From a virus: DNA of 44,725 bases. The notes below the pieces were generated by a model. It had not been told where the DNA came from, did no database searches, and worked only from the letters and a program-made list of their open reading frames with translations. Made by a program: the position numbers and the translations under genes. The stretch's first letter is position 1. Each line of letters starts with the position of its first letter. The stretch lies in the IMG/VR virus record IMGVR_UViG_3300035099_000078, positions 1 to 44,725 of that record. One strand, given 5' to 3'. Below, piece by piece: positions 9,448-16,250 of this stretch.

Positions 9448-10772
9448 AGCTACACTTTAGGTCTGTTGACGGATCAATCCTTTCAGTCGCTTATCACTGC
9501 CAGCAGGAGGGGACTGCTGACATCTCCTGCTCTATTGCCGAGACGGAAGATAATGCCAGGGAGCAGTACAAGGGACTGCTGAAGTTCTACCATGACAATT
9601 GGCAGAGCAGGATAGATCGGGATACTGTTGTTATCTTCGACCAGATAAGCCGTGGAGAGGAAGCTGATCGATTGAAGGATGCTGGGATCCCAGTTATTGG
9701 AGCTGGCAAGTTCAATGATCGTCTAGAGTTAGATCGTGCTTTTGCCATGGAATGGACTCAGCAGCATGGGATTGCTATCCCAGAATCCTGGACCTTTACA
9801 GACTACAATGAGGCTGTTGATTTCATTAAGGAATATCCTGGACGTCTGGTATTCAAACCATCAGGAACCCTACCAGCTGAAACAACTTATGTCAGCCAAG
9901 ATGAAGGTAATGTTGACCTGCTATATCACCTGGAAAGGCTAGAGCATCTATCCAAGGGGGCAGAGTTTATCCTTCAGCAGGTCATTGACGGCATTGAAAT
10001 ATCTACTGAGGGATGGTATTACAAGGGGCAATTGATACCGCCACCTAATGCTACGATGGAAGAGAAGAAGCTGATGACAGGAGGGCTGGGGGCCGGAGTT
10101 GGATGCGCTGGCAATGTCGTCTGGCTATGGGATCACCCGGGGTCCTACATGTATGACCATACCTTGAAGAAACTGGAGCCAGAGCTTGTTAAGGAGGACT
10201 ACACCGGTACCCTGGATATCAACACCATCTACGTTCCCGAGGAGAACAAACTGTATGCCTTGGAGTACTGTCCCCGATTTGGCTATGCTGGGATAGAGAA
10301 CCTTTGCGCCATGGTCCAGGCCTTTGGTTCCAGCATGTCGGAAGTCTTCTGGCTCTGGGGTATGGGTAAACTAGAAAGTATCCCAGTAGTTCCTGCCATA
10401 TCAGTCGCTATTGTTATCACGGTCCCAAGGTCAAAGGACGGCACCGTTCCCAAGCATGAGTATATAGGGGGAAACATAGACTATTCAAGATTCTTCTGGG
10501 GAGATGTGCAGCTGGACAAGAAATCGGGCAATCTAATCTCTGCAGGGGTTGATGGGATTATTGCTACCCTGGTAGAAACTGCCCCAACAATAGATGAAGC
10601 ATTAGCTAAGGCTTATACTAACCTTGATAAGCTAATATTGTCCAACAAGCAGTATAGGATAGACATTGGTTGCAGGTACAAACAGCAATTCCCAACCATC
10701 GAGAGGGTAGATAGGAAGTATAGACAATCTATTCAGAGGGCTGCTTCTCCGGAAATGGGTCATAATGGCTAA
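9444..10772 (+). CDS. PurD-like ATP-grasp ligase
   Basis: The 442-residue protein resembles phosphoribosylamine-glycine ligase (PurD). It has a Rossmann-like N-terminal part ending DAGIPVIGAGKFNDRLE (residues ~79-95), the lid/ATP region LVFKPSGTL (135-143), and the Mg-binding strand LEYCPRFG (273-280), which resembles the family's E-x-N-x-R-F-G but has Cys for Asn. It overlaps the upstream gene by ATGA. ATP-grasp enzymes join a carboxylate to an amine using ATP. As the last late gene, beside virion genes, it might support purine synthesis or modify a virion component; neither is shown. It overlaps the convergent early gene by 44 bp. Confidence 0.75.
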   Translation: MKLHFRSVDGSILSVAYHCQQEGTADISCSIAETEDNAREQYKGLLKFYHDNWQSRIDRDTVVIFDQISRGEEADRLKDAGIPVIGAGKFNDRLELDRAFAMEWTQQHGIAIPESWTFTDYNEAVDFIKEYPGRLVFKPSGTLPAETTYVSQDEGNVDLLYHLERLEHLSKGAEFILQQVIDGIEISTEGWYYKGQLIPPPNATMEEKKLMTGGLGAGVGCAGNVVWLWDHPGSYMYDHTLKKLEPELVKEDYTGTLDINTIYVPEENKLYALEYCPRFGYAGIENLCAMVQAFGSSMSEVFWLWGMGKLESIPVVPAISVAIVITVPRSKDGTVPKHEYIGGNIDYSRFFWGDVQLDKKSGNLISAGVDGIIATLVETAPTIDEALAKAYTNLDKLILSNKQYRIDIGCRYKQQFPTIERVDRKYRQSIQRAASPEMGHNG

Positions 10773-10917
10773 CATCCTGGCTGCAAAGATTCTCCCTAAA
10801 ATACCTTATCGCCTCCTCGTGTAGCTTTCTTTGCTCTTCAGTTAGTCCATCTAGATGTTCCTTACACCAAGGGTATTCGCCAATTGGCAGCATTGTTATT
10901 AGACCATTCTTCACCAT
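10729..10917 (-). CDS. Hypothetical protein, 62 aa, last gene of the early unit
   Basis: The ATG lies in the sequence ATGGTGA, overlapping the TGA of the AAA+ ATPase gene, with GGAGG and AAGG upstream, so translation is coupled. The product is charged (EYPWCKEHLDGLTEEQRKLHEEAIRYF read as a helical region in two short parts) with no recognised domain. Its 3' end runs 44 bases into the end of the convergent ATP-grasp gene. No terminator hairpin is visible between the two units. Confidence 0.65.
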   Translation of the reverse strand: MVKNGLITMLPIGEYPWCKEHLDGLTEEQRKLHEEAIRYFRENLCSQDVSHYDPFPEKQPSE

Positions 10918-12125
10918 CCTTCAACCTCCCTTTGGGCTTTAGCCTTACCATGCTTCTGCAGATCAAATATCCCATTCTGCTTTATGCCCGATACAAATTC
11001 GTCTGTCAGCCACCAAAGCTTCTCTTTTTCTATCTCCATGGAATTTACTACTCCTGCAATCTGGTAATCTTCAAGGATTGCAAAGGCAGTCCTAAAAGGA
11101 ATATTGAGCTTCCGGGAAAGATCAGCAGTCCGTATCCGATTATCCCCAGCATCGTAAAGGATTCGCAGAATGTCCACTTTTAGTTCTGGCAGGCTGTATA
11201 CAGCCGACCTCTTGACTAGATCAATAATCTCGCTCATCTTCTTCTTGTTCAGGATAGATAAACACATAGCCAACTGAGTAAAGTATCTTGTTATTCTTGT
11301 CGGCGACTCGGCATATGGCTTATATTCTAGGTCCTTGCTGTAGAGATTGCGTCCTACAACCTTCCTTAAATTGCTCGTCAGAATAGCTATATTCCTTATT
11401 TGTTCGGACCACTCGCTCTCCATATCAAAGGCCTTCTCTTCGTCATTCCGCATGTTATATTCCTTGACAATACTATCAAGATATGTCCTTGTAACCTCCG
11501 AGATTTTCTGCCTCAAACGATATTCCTTCCCGACATTAGATTGGGCCTTCTTGGCTACTTCCTCTGCGGATGGCATATGTTGAGGCTCCAGTCTCCAGTA
11601 TATCCACCGTTCACCCAGTTCCCTAATGATATCTATATTGGCGTCTATCTGCGGGGTAGTCATACCAATAAAGCCAAGCTTGCCCGTCCAAGTAAAGGAC
11701 ATCTTGTTGCCCACAACCCTGCTAAGCTGACCATCGGATATCCTTCGAATCTGGCTTACAATTTCCTTCTTGACATCGGTTTTCATAGACAAAAGGGTAC
11801 TCATATCCTTAAAGACCAGGACTTTCTTGTTCTGCCTCTTCAGATCATTCAGAAGCGATATCTGTCCTGCATTCCTTTTAGACTCTTGGAATCCCGAGAT
11901 GAAGGAATGGGTAGTTAGACTATCAACGATATGTACGGCGGGATGCTTGTCTAAGAAGTTTGCCATCTCGGTCTTGCCTGATCCTGGGGGACCTATAAGC
12001 ATGAGATTTAGGGATTCCCAGTGCATCAGATTGGAGATAACAACTGCCAGGAAGATATCGATGACAGAAGTATCCTTAAACAAAAGGAATTCCTGCCAGC
12101 TTTCCTTTAGGTCTTCTATAGTCAT
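10911..12125 (-). CDS. AAA+ ATPase with C-terminal winged-helix domain
   Basis: The 404-residue protein has Walker A GPPGSGKT at residues 45-52, a Walker B-like strand VLVFKD at about 102-107, and a sensor-like strand LGFIGMTTP. After about residue 300 a winged-helix region follows (LPELKVDILRILYDAG, then IRTADLSRKLNIPFRTAF as recognition helices). AAA+ proteins with a DNA-binding end often load helicases or remodel DNA complexes. As the only clear large ATPase besides the Sak4-like protein, and with DnaA boxes at the origin, a role in initiating replication is plausible but inferred. Confidence 0.75.
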   Translation of the reverse strand: MTIEDLKESWQEFLLFKDTSVIDIFLAVVISNLMHWESLNLMLIGPPGSGKTEMANFLDKHPAVHIVDSLTTHSFISGFQESKRNAGQISLLNDLKRQNKKVLVFKDMSTLLSMKTDVKKEIVSQIRRISDGQLSRVVGNKMSFTWTGKLGFIGMTTPQIDANIDIIRELGERWIYWRLEPQHMPSAEEVAKKAQSNVGKEYRLRQKISEVTRTYLDSIVKEYNMRNDEEKAFDMESEWSEQIRNIAILTSNLRKVVGRNLYSKDLEYKPYAESPTRITRYFTQLAMCLSILNKKKMSEIIDLVKRSAVYSLPELKVDILRILYDAGDNRIRTADLSRKLNIPFRTAFAILEDYQIAGVVNSMEIEKEKLWWLTDEFVSGIKQNGIFDLQKHGKAKAQREVEGW

Positions 12126-12131
12126 ATGAAA

Positions 12132-12338
12132 TTATTTATCTTCGCATCTTACGCTTGTAAAGAATCCACCCCGTTCTTCCCCAAATACAATTGCCCCCCA
12201 ATAACCGTCTTTTTGATAGAAGCATCTTGCATAATTCTCAAGTTCCATCATTGCTTCCCTCATGCTTTTGGCATCACAGATTAGACCTAGTGGAGTAATT
12301 TCCCAATATTTATCGTCATCTTGTTTTTTGCGTTGCAT
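12132..12338 (-). CDS. Hypothetical protein, 68 aa
   Basis: The start has AAGGAGAGG about 9 bases upstream. The product has a charged N-terminus, one helix (KSMREAMMELENYARCFYQ) and a beta-rich end; no motif is recognised. It lies 6 bases before the AAA+ gene and directly behind the structured element at 12368-12469, which would form part of its leader. Confidence 0.6.
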   Translation of the reverse strand: MQRKKQDDDKYWEITPLGLICDAKSMREAMMELENYARCFYQKDGYWGAIVFGEERGGFFTSVRCEDK

Positions 12339-12367
12339 TTACATCACCTCTCCTTGCAGAATAATAT

Positions 12368-12469
12368 GGCCCCTATGCCCAGGATTCTACGACCAGACCG
12401 CCTACGCTCGGCATTGCGGGGATCTCACCCACTCTTAACCGGTTACCTGGGTCCCACGCCATGGGGGCC
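12368..12469 (-). ncRNA. Candidate structured RNA element, GC-rich
   Basis: Read on the minus strand this segment folds by eye into a long branched structure. An outer 10-bp stem with one mismatch pairs 12469-12460 with 12377-12368. A 6-bp stem follows (CCCAGG at 12451-12446 with CCTGGG at 12083+... i.e. 12383-12378). A 5-bp stem pairs 12443-12439 with 12096+... i.e. 12396-12392. Two hairpins lie inside (GTGGG/CCCGC and GCC/GGC). It is clearly richer in G+C than its flanks. It is not a tRNA. A 29-codon frame (12373-12462) also runs through it. Function unknown; it may be a regulatory leader or a small inserted element. Confidence 0.4.
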
Positions 12470-12697
12470 TTTAGAGTCAGAAATAACCACGGGAGAAGAT
12501 TTCCATAATTCGATTTGTTCCTCAGCCCAGCAAAATAAATCCCTTTTTAATTCCGAATCCTCTTGTCCCGTTAGAATCTCTAGATCAACATCAATTATAG
12601 AATCTTTACTTTTAAAGATTACAGTAATCCTACCATCATGACACTTCCTCAAATTAACCTTGACACCTTCAACTTCAATAGTTTTTGTGTCTTTCAC
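12443..12697 (-). CDS. Hypothetical protein, 84 aa
   Basis: The frame begins with GTG at 12697, 13 bases after the stop of the phosphoesterase gene, with only a weak ribosome site. The product alternates strands and charged helices (GRITVIFKSKDSIIDVDLEI; LKRDLFCWAEEQIELW) and looks like a compact alpha/beta protein. Its last 10 residues (KGPHGVGPR end) are encoded inside the GC-rich structured element, so the original C-terminus may have been altered if that element was inserted. No family recognised. Confidence 0.55.
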   Translation of the reverse strand: MKDTKTIEVEGVKVNLRKCHDGRITVIFKSKDSIIDVDLEILTGQEDSELKRDLFCWAEEQIELWKSSPVVISDSKGPHGVGPR

Positions 12698-12709
12698 AAT
12701 GCGGGCCCA

Positions 12710-13516
12710 TTACACCCTTTGGGTACTATCAGCAATATTGGGTATCTTATCCATCAAATAATGCCAAACCCTAATTCTGTCCTGGTGATCGATGAAGACA
12801 ATTACACCACCAATATCCGGCTGCATCTTCCCGTAACTTTTTAGGTATACCCTTGACGGCTCGTAGGCCATCCAGCCAGGGAGCTGTATCATGTGCAACC
12901 TATTCTCGTGGAAGTAGATGAAATGGTGCCAGTGGCCGCGTACAATAACATCGATGTTTGGAATCTTTCTCAGGGATTCTGCCCATTTGATATGCAGGGC
13001 CTCTCTGCCCATGAGCATCTCCCGATAAATATAAGCAGCGCTCTGCCCGTGGGAAATATTGAAGACCTTCTTAGATGGCTCAAAGACCAAGTTAGCTATG
13101 GCGCCTTCCCATTCTCCATACAGAACATTGCATATATCCCTTTCTAGAGCAGACCCCAAGATCGAAGAATGGTAACTGCTACCAGGGAACATGCATAACT
13201 GGCGTTTCCGGACAAGAGGCTTAAGGCACTCAATCGCCATCTCCTTTTGTTCGTCTACGTCGGGCGTCAACAACATAATTCCCCGTTCCGCAGGGTTTTG
13301 TCCATGGACTGTATCTCCTACAATAACCACCGTATCAACATTGTTGTTATCGCACTCCTTACAATAGGTTAACCAAAAGTTCCATATTTTCTTTTGTTCC
13401 TTGGAGTGCTTAAGGCCAACGCCCTCTCGAGTTAAATATTTTGGCGGACAAAGAGCATAACGTCCCCCAATATGCAGGTCCGAAACAAAAGCAATTACCC
13501 TTTTAAATTTATTCAT
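12710..13516 (-). CDS. Calcineurin-like metallophosphoesterase
   Basis: The 268-residue protein shows the metallophosphoesterase motif series: SDLHIGG (residues 12-18), VGDTVHG (66-72), GSSYH in place of GNH(E/D) (112-116), an isolated SHG (155-157) and GHWHH (194-198). These bind two metal ions and hydrolyse phosphodiesters or phosphomonoesters. The replacement of the usual Asn in GNH by Ser is unusual and could change the reaction. In this DNA-metabolism operon an SbcD/Mre11-type nuclease or nucleotide phosphatase role is possible. It overlaps the upstream gene by ATGA. Confidence 0.85.
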   Translation of the reverse strand: MNKFKRVIAFVSDLHIGGRYALCPPKYLTREGVGLKHSKEQKKIWNFWLTYCKECDNNNVDTVVIVGDTVHGQNPAERGIMLLTPDVDEQKEMAIECLKPLVRKRQLCMFPGSSYHSSILGSALERDICNVLYGEWEGAIANLVFEPSKKVFNISHGQSAAYIYREMLMGREALHIKWAESLRKIPNIDVIVRGHWHHFIYFHENRLHMIQLPGWMAYEPSRVYLKSYGKMQPDIGGVIVFIDHQDRIRVWHYLMDKIPNIADSTQRV

Positions 13517-13731
13517 TTTTTTGATACCACCTTCCGTATTCTTTCTAGCATAGCATAGTCAATTTCACAACCACGCTGGGAGCGCATTAACCCAAGTTCG
13601 TCTAACTTCATCTTAATAGCAGTTAGTGTTCTGCCTTTTAAAACTAACTGGATGTCTCTCGCCGATATTTTCTCTTCTGCTAATTCCCTAAGGATTTTTA
13701 CTTCCTCTTCAGACCAAAACCTTCCGCTCAT
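13513..13731 (-). CDS. Small SANT/Myb-like or GcrA-like DNA-binding protein
   Basis: The 72-residue product starts RFWSEEEVKILRELAEEKISARDI, then VLKGRTLTAIKMKLDELGL, the pattern of GcrA/Myb-type helix-turn-helix domains (W-s-x-E-E, then R-t-x-x-A-I-x-x-K). It ends in a basic helix. It is linked by ATGA overlaps to both neighbours. Such small proteins often regulate early or middle phage genes; the target is unknown. Confidence 0.7.
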   Translation of the reverse strand: MSGRFWSEEEVKILRELAEEKISARDIQLVLKGRTLTAIKMKLDELGLMRSQRGCEIDYAMLERIRKVVSKK

Positions 13732-14081
13732 GGTATGTCACTCTCTTTGTAGATTTTGATCCCCCGACCTTCAGCAATCTCTAACTCTTCCATCATTCCT
13801 TTTGATCCTGCCAGCCAGGGATTTTGGGTTAGATATATAGCATCACATCTCTTAAGTATCTCCATCGAGTTTTCTTTCAAGTCTGATTCTTTGACGTCTA
13901 TCTCCCCCAGCATCAATAGCCATTCGACAAAGGGAGAATAAACAGCATATCCCTTGTTGAGTAGAATGGCAGAATGCCTAACACCAATCTTGATATTCCT
14001 TAGGAATTGATCTATAGCATTATGACCATTATCCAATGGGCTAATAGGGCCAGCTATATAAATTAGCTCTCTTGAACTCAT
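13728..14081 (-). CDS. DUF4406 / nucleoside 2-deoxyribosyltransferase-like protein
   Basis: The 117-residue protein has YIAGPIS at residues 8-14, a helix with many Asn and Ala residues, then NKGYAVYSPFVEWLL and a C-terminal half with CDAIYLTQNPW and KGMMEELEIAEGRGIKIY. This is the DUF4406 pattern, related to nucleoside 2-deoxyribosyltransferases, which move deoxyribose between bases. The Glu in 'MMEELEIA' corresponds to the usual nucleophile-region. A nucleotide salvage or base-editing role is inferred. Confidence 0.75.
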   Translation of the reverse strand: MSSRELIYIAGPISPLDNGHNAIDQFLRNIKIGVRHSAILLNKGYAVYSPFVEWLLMLGEIDVKESDLKENSMEILKRCDAIYLTQNPWLAGSKGMMEELEIAEGRGIKIYKESDIP

Positions 14082-14084
14082 TGC

Positions 14085-14294
14085 CTATTTCTCCTTATCT
14101 GGATTCAATTCATTCTCGACGTCTTTTAAGCTAATTCCAAGCTCTTTAAGAAAATCCCTCAATGGAATTTCATACGGCGCAATACCTACAAAACCGTCAT
14201 ACCATCCCGATATTTCCAACAATCTTTTACTTTTTATGTATGTTACGTTAATTCCCGAATCACCCTCGCCAGAAACTATCTCTCTGGATTTCAT
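14085..14294 (-). CDS. Hypothetical protein, 69 aa
   Basis: The ATG overlaps the stop of the ERCC4-nuclease gene (ATGA). The product has a beta-rich first half and an acidic helical end (LKELGISLKDVENELNPDKEK). No motif is recognised. Its coupling to neighbours supports expression. Confidence 0.6.
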   Translation of the reverse strand: MKSREIVSGEGDSGINVTYIKSKRLLEISGWYDGFVGIAPYEIPLRDFLKELGISLKDVENELNPDKEK

Positions 14295-14803
14295 CAGATC
14301 TCCCCCTTCCTCTTCAGATTGAAATACCGAATGAACCTATCCAATATCCATCTTTCAGCCTTACGTCTATCAGGCTGATAGTAGACTCCTATCCCGTACC
14401 TGATCTCCAGGGATGTCAGGAATCCCCGGGCAACATTGGGATGCAGCAATGAGAATTCCTGCCAGGACAGGACATCATCCTCGGTTGCCTCAATGAGCAA
14501 CCATTTCCTTTCATACTTGCTGAGCCCTTCAAGCTCAGCCTTAAACCTCTCCCTGCCCTTACCGATCGACCCAAAGAGATCGCTAAGGTTCTTGCGTTCT
14601 ACAGCAAGGAGATCCTGGAACCCTCGGATACTGTAGTCTCCATATTTTAGGGTATCCCGAACTATCGTCAATCCCTTCCTGGGATGTTTAAAGAGCATAT
14701 CCTGTTCCCTGGTATCAATGACCAGGATGAAGTCCTCTGGGAACTCAAACTTAAATTCAATAGGCTTCTTATCTCCCCTATCCTTTGGAATGCTTATCTT
14801 CAT
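14294..14803 (-). CDS. ERCC4-type (XPF-like) nuclease
   Basis: The 169-residue protein carries the ERCC4 nuclease signature: IDTRE (residues 29-33), GDYS (55-58), VERK (68-71) and a following Asp in NLSDL. These residues bind the metal in XPF/Hef and phage recombination nucleases that cut branched DNA at single-strand/double-strand junctions. There is no HhH dimerisation domain, so it would act as a stand-alone core domain or with a partner. It sits between ssDNA-binding-type and phosphoesterase genes, which supports a recombination or fork-processing role. Confidence 0.85.
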   Translation of the reverse strand: MKISIPKDRGDKKPIEFKFEFPEDFILVIDTREQDMLFKHPRKGLTIVRDTLKYGDYSIRGFQDLLAVERKNLSDLFGSIGKGRERFKAELEGLSKYERKWLLIEATEDDVLSWQEFSLLHPNVARGFLTSLEIRYGIGVYYQPDRRKAERWILDRFIRYFNLKRKGEI

Positions 14804-15048
14804 TCTTCAAAGTCCAGTATTGAGAATTGGTCAATCCTGCCCAATAGGTAGGGAGGACTGGAATGCCCATAATGGCATACCCAACGGACAGTCCAGCCCT
14901 CGCCATGGTTATGTTCCAGCTCAAAGCGGACCATTCCTCCGCAGCCACGTGGACTATTGCCCGGGCATCTTCTGTAGAAAACAGAGCGTGGCCAGATATA
15001 ATAGCAATGGTCCGCGATTAGTCTTTTCGCCTTAGGCCCAATCATCAT
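14800..15048 (-). CDS. Hypothetical cysteine/histidine-rich protein, 82 aa
   Basis: The product has CPGNSPRGCGG and later VCHYGHSS, i.e. C-x7-C plus C-x-x-x-H, a possible zinc site, with several tryptophans between. The start lies inside the end of the DUF669-like gene (17-base overlap) and the stop overlaps the nuclease start. Function unknown; a small zinc-binding nucleic-acid protein is a reasonable guess. Confidence 0.6.
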   Translation of the reverse strand: MMIGPKAKRLIADHCYYIWPRSVFYRRCPGNSPRGCGGMVRFELEHNHGEGWTVRWVCHYGHSSPPYLLGRIDQFSILDFEE

Positions 15049-15535
15049 TTTTTTCGTTAGCTACAGGAATAATGGTCTTGGCCTCTTGCTTTGATAGTCC
15101 TACTTTCTCCGCAATCAGCTTAGTAGCATCCTTGGCCGTGTAGTATGCCACACTATTGGACATCATGTTCCCCTGATTGGTCTTCTTATGGATAATCTTA
15201 GCTCCATAAATCTTGCCAACCAGCTTATCCTTTAGTCGATTCCGAAACCCTTCAGACTCGAATAGGTCCGTATCGCACTTCTCAGGACTGATAGCCCCAA
15301 CCTTAACTAGGAATCCAGCAAGCCTCTGGACTCCAAACTCATCTGATCCTGCTGTCCAGCCAAAATTCTCAAAATGCAGGATTCCTTCTGACGGGCCCCC
15401 TTCGGCCCTAGCTGTAATCTTGGCAAGATACTTGCCGTTGTCCTTGACTTCAACCTTGGCGTCCTCGATCAGAAACAGATGGACGCCCTCCTCGACAATG
15501 GGAAACTCACTCTCGAACTTCGGAACAATTTTCAT
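15032..15535 (-). CDS. DUF669-like candidate ssDNA-binding/recombination protein
   Basis: The 167-residue protein starts with FPIVEEGVHLFLIEDAKVEVKD, then GKYLAKITARAEGG, then a strand with HFENFGW. This is the layout of DUF669 proteins, found with phage Sak4/RecA-like and Cas4-like genes and thought to bind single-stranded DNA. It ends DDWA after an acidic/polar tail. An AGGAGG site precedes the ATG at 15535. Given the Sak4-like and nuclease genes in the same operon, it probably serves their single-strand annealing pathway. Confidence 0.65.
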   Translation of the reverse strand: MKIVPKFESEFPIVEEGVHLFLIEDAKVEVKDNGKYLAKITARAEGGPSEGILHFENFGWTAGSDEFGVQRLAGFLVKVGAISPEKCDTDLFESEGFRNRLKDKLVGKIYGAKIIHKKTNQGNMMSNSVAYYTAKDATKLIAEKVGLSKQEAKTIIPVANEKNDDWA

Positions 15536-15570
15536 AGCCTATCCTCCTCATGTTTTTTGGAATTTTTCAA

Positions 15571-15696
15571 TTATCTCTTCTTCCTTTTCAAGCCAGTTCC
15601 TCGCGGAGGAACCTTAGTTGTCCCGTAAAGCCTTTTATGTCTAGCTCTACGTTCTGCTTCAGTCCTTGGCCTCCCCATCCTTCTAGCTCCAGCCAC
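15571..15696 (-). CDS. Small basic protein, 35-41 aa
   Basis: The frame reads MGRPRTEAERRARHKRLYG and then TTKVPPRGTGLKRKKR. The 'A-E-R-R-A-R-H-x-x-L-Y-G-t' plus 'P-P-R-G-T-G' pattern is one I associate with very small basic phage proteins of unknown function. GTG at 15696 sits 7 bases after a full anti-16S match (ATCACCTCC on the plus strand, 15704-15712) and gives 41 residues; ATG at 15678 gives 35. The basic nature suggests nucleic-acid binding. Confidence 0.65.
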   Translation of the reverse strand: MAGARRMGRPRTEAERRARHKRLYGTTKVPPRGTGLKRKKR

Positions 15697-16250
15697 CGTA
15701 ATTATCACCTCCCTTCTTTTGATCCTTCTGAAATAACTCGCTTTCTACGAATGGTTTCCTTGGTAGGCGTGGCTCGCTCTTTCGTGATGGTTTTCTTGTC
15801 TTCCTTGGTTCGCTCGTATTCAATGGTTTCCTTCATGACGGATGGCTCGCTTATGAACGTTGGTTTTCTCATGGACCCTGGCTTGCTCACCAAGTTTGGT
15901 TTTCTCATATGCCATGGCTCGCCTACTGGGCATGGTTTGCTCGGCTATCTTGGCTCGCTCATCTCGTTTGGTTTTCTTCTGTAGTATGGCTCGCTTGCAT
16001 ACACTGGTTTCCTCCGAGGCGATGGCTCGCTTATTGATGATGGTTTTCTCTTTAAAAACGGCTCGCTTTCCACTCGTGGTTTGCTCACCCCATATGGCTC
16101 GCTCATCGACATTGGTTTGTTCACCTCGCCTGGCTCGCTCATTGGAGGTGGTCTCCTCGGCGCCATTAGCTCGCTCAGTTTAAGTGGGTTACTCTTAATC
16201 TCTGGCTCGCCCAGTCCTTCTGGTTTTCTTGGGGATTTTGGCTCAATCAT
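15683..16250 (-). pseudogene. Hexapeptide-repeat gene [S/R][E/K]Pxxx, interrupted
   Basis: ATG at 16250 overlaps the stop of the IS110-like gene (ATGATTGA), so this begins as a normal coupled gene. It encodes alternating SEPxxx and RKPxxx hexapeptides, for example SEPYYR RKPNEM. A TAG at 15945-15947 stops it after 101 residues, but the same repeat continues in frame beyond. One extra base in the unit at 15824-15842 then shifts the frame; after correction the repeat runs on to a TAG at 15683-15685. The intact product would be about 188 residues, highly charged and probably disordered. It may be a decaying gene, or coding may be secondary to the DNA repeat. Confidence 0.6.
15734..16238. repeat. 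28-unit, 18-bp periodic array with variable spacers
   Basis: On the plus strand the segment divides into 28 units of 18 bp (one, at 15824-15842, is 19). Each begins with a 9-base core: odd units mostly TGGCTCGCT, even units mostly TGGTTTTCT/TGGTTTCCT. The other 9 bases differ in nearly every unit. A degenerate unit follows at 16239. Cores alternate strictly, giving a 36-bp super-period. The period persists through the amber codon and across the 1-bp insertion. Confidence 0.9.

Noticed and set aside
11400-11918. Plus-strand frame of 172 codons opposite the AAA+ ATPase
   Set aside because: It is antisense to a gene with clear Walker motifs and lacks a recognisable protein pattern.
12368-12469. 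tRNA gene
   Set aside because: The closing stem is suggestive, but no T-arm with a seven-base loop, no D-arm and no anticodon arm can be placed on either strand.
15213-15617. Plus-strand frame of 134 codons
   Set aside because: It lies opposite the DUF669-like gene, which has a good ribosome site and coupled neighbours.
15945-15947. TAG reassigned to an amino acid in this phage
   Set aside because: Many clear genes here end in TAG (for example portal, endolysin and gene 442-753), so a genome-wide code change is not supported.
15860-16183. Plus-strand frame through the 18-bp array
   Set aside because: Both strands stay open because of the repeat period; the minus frame has the coupled start and neighbours.
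15734-16238. CRISPR array
   Set aside because: Cores are only 9 bases and alternate between two types, spacers are 9 bases, no cas genes are present, and the segment reads as a coding repeat.
15734-16238. Diversity-generating retroelement target
   Set aside because: There is no reverse transcriptase or template repeat, and the changes are not limited to adenines.
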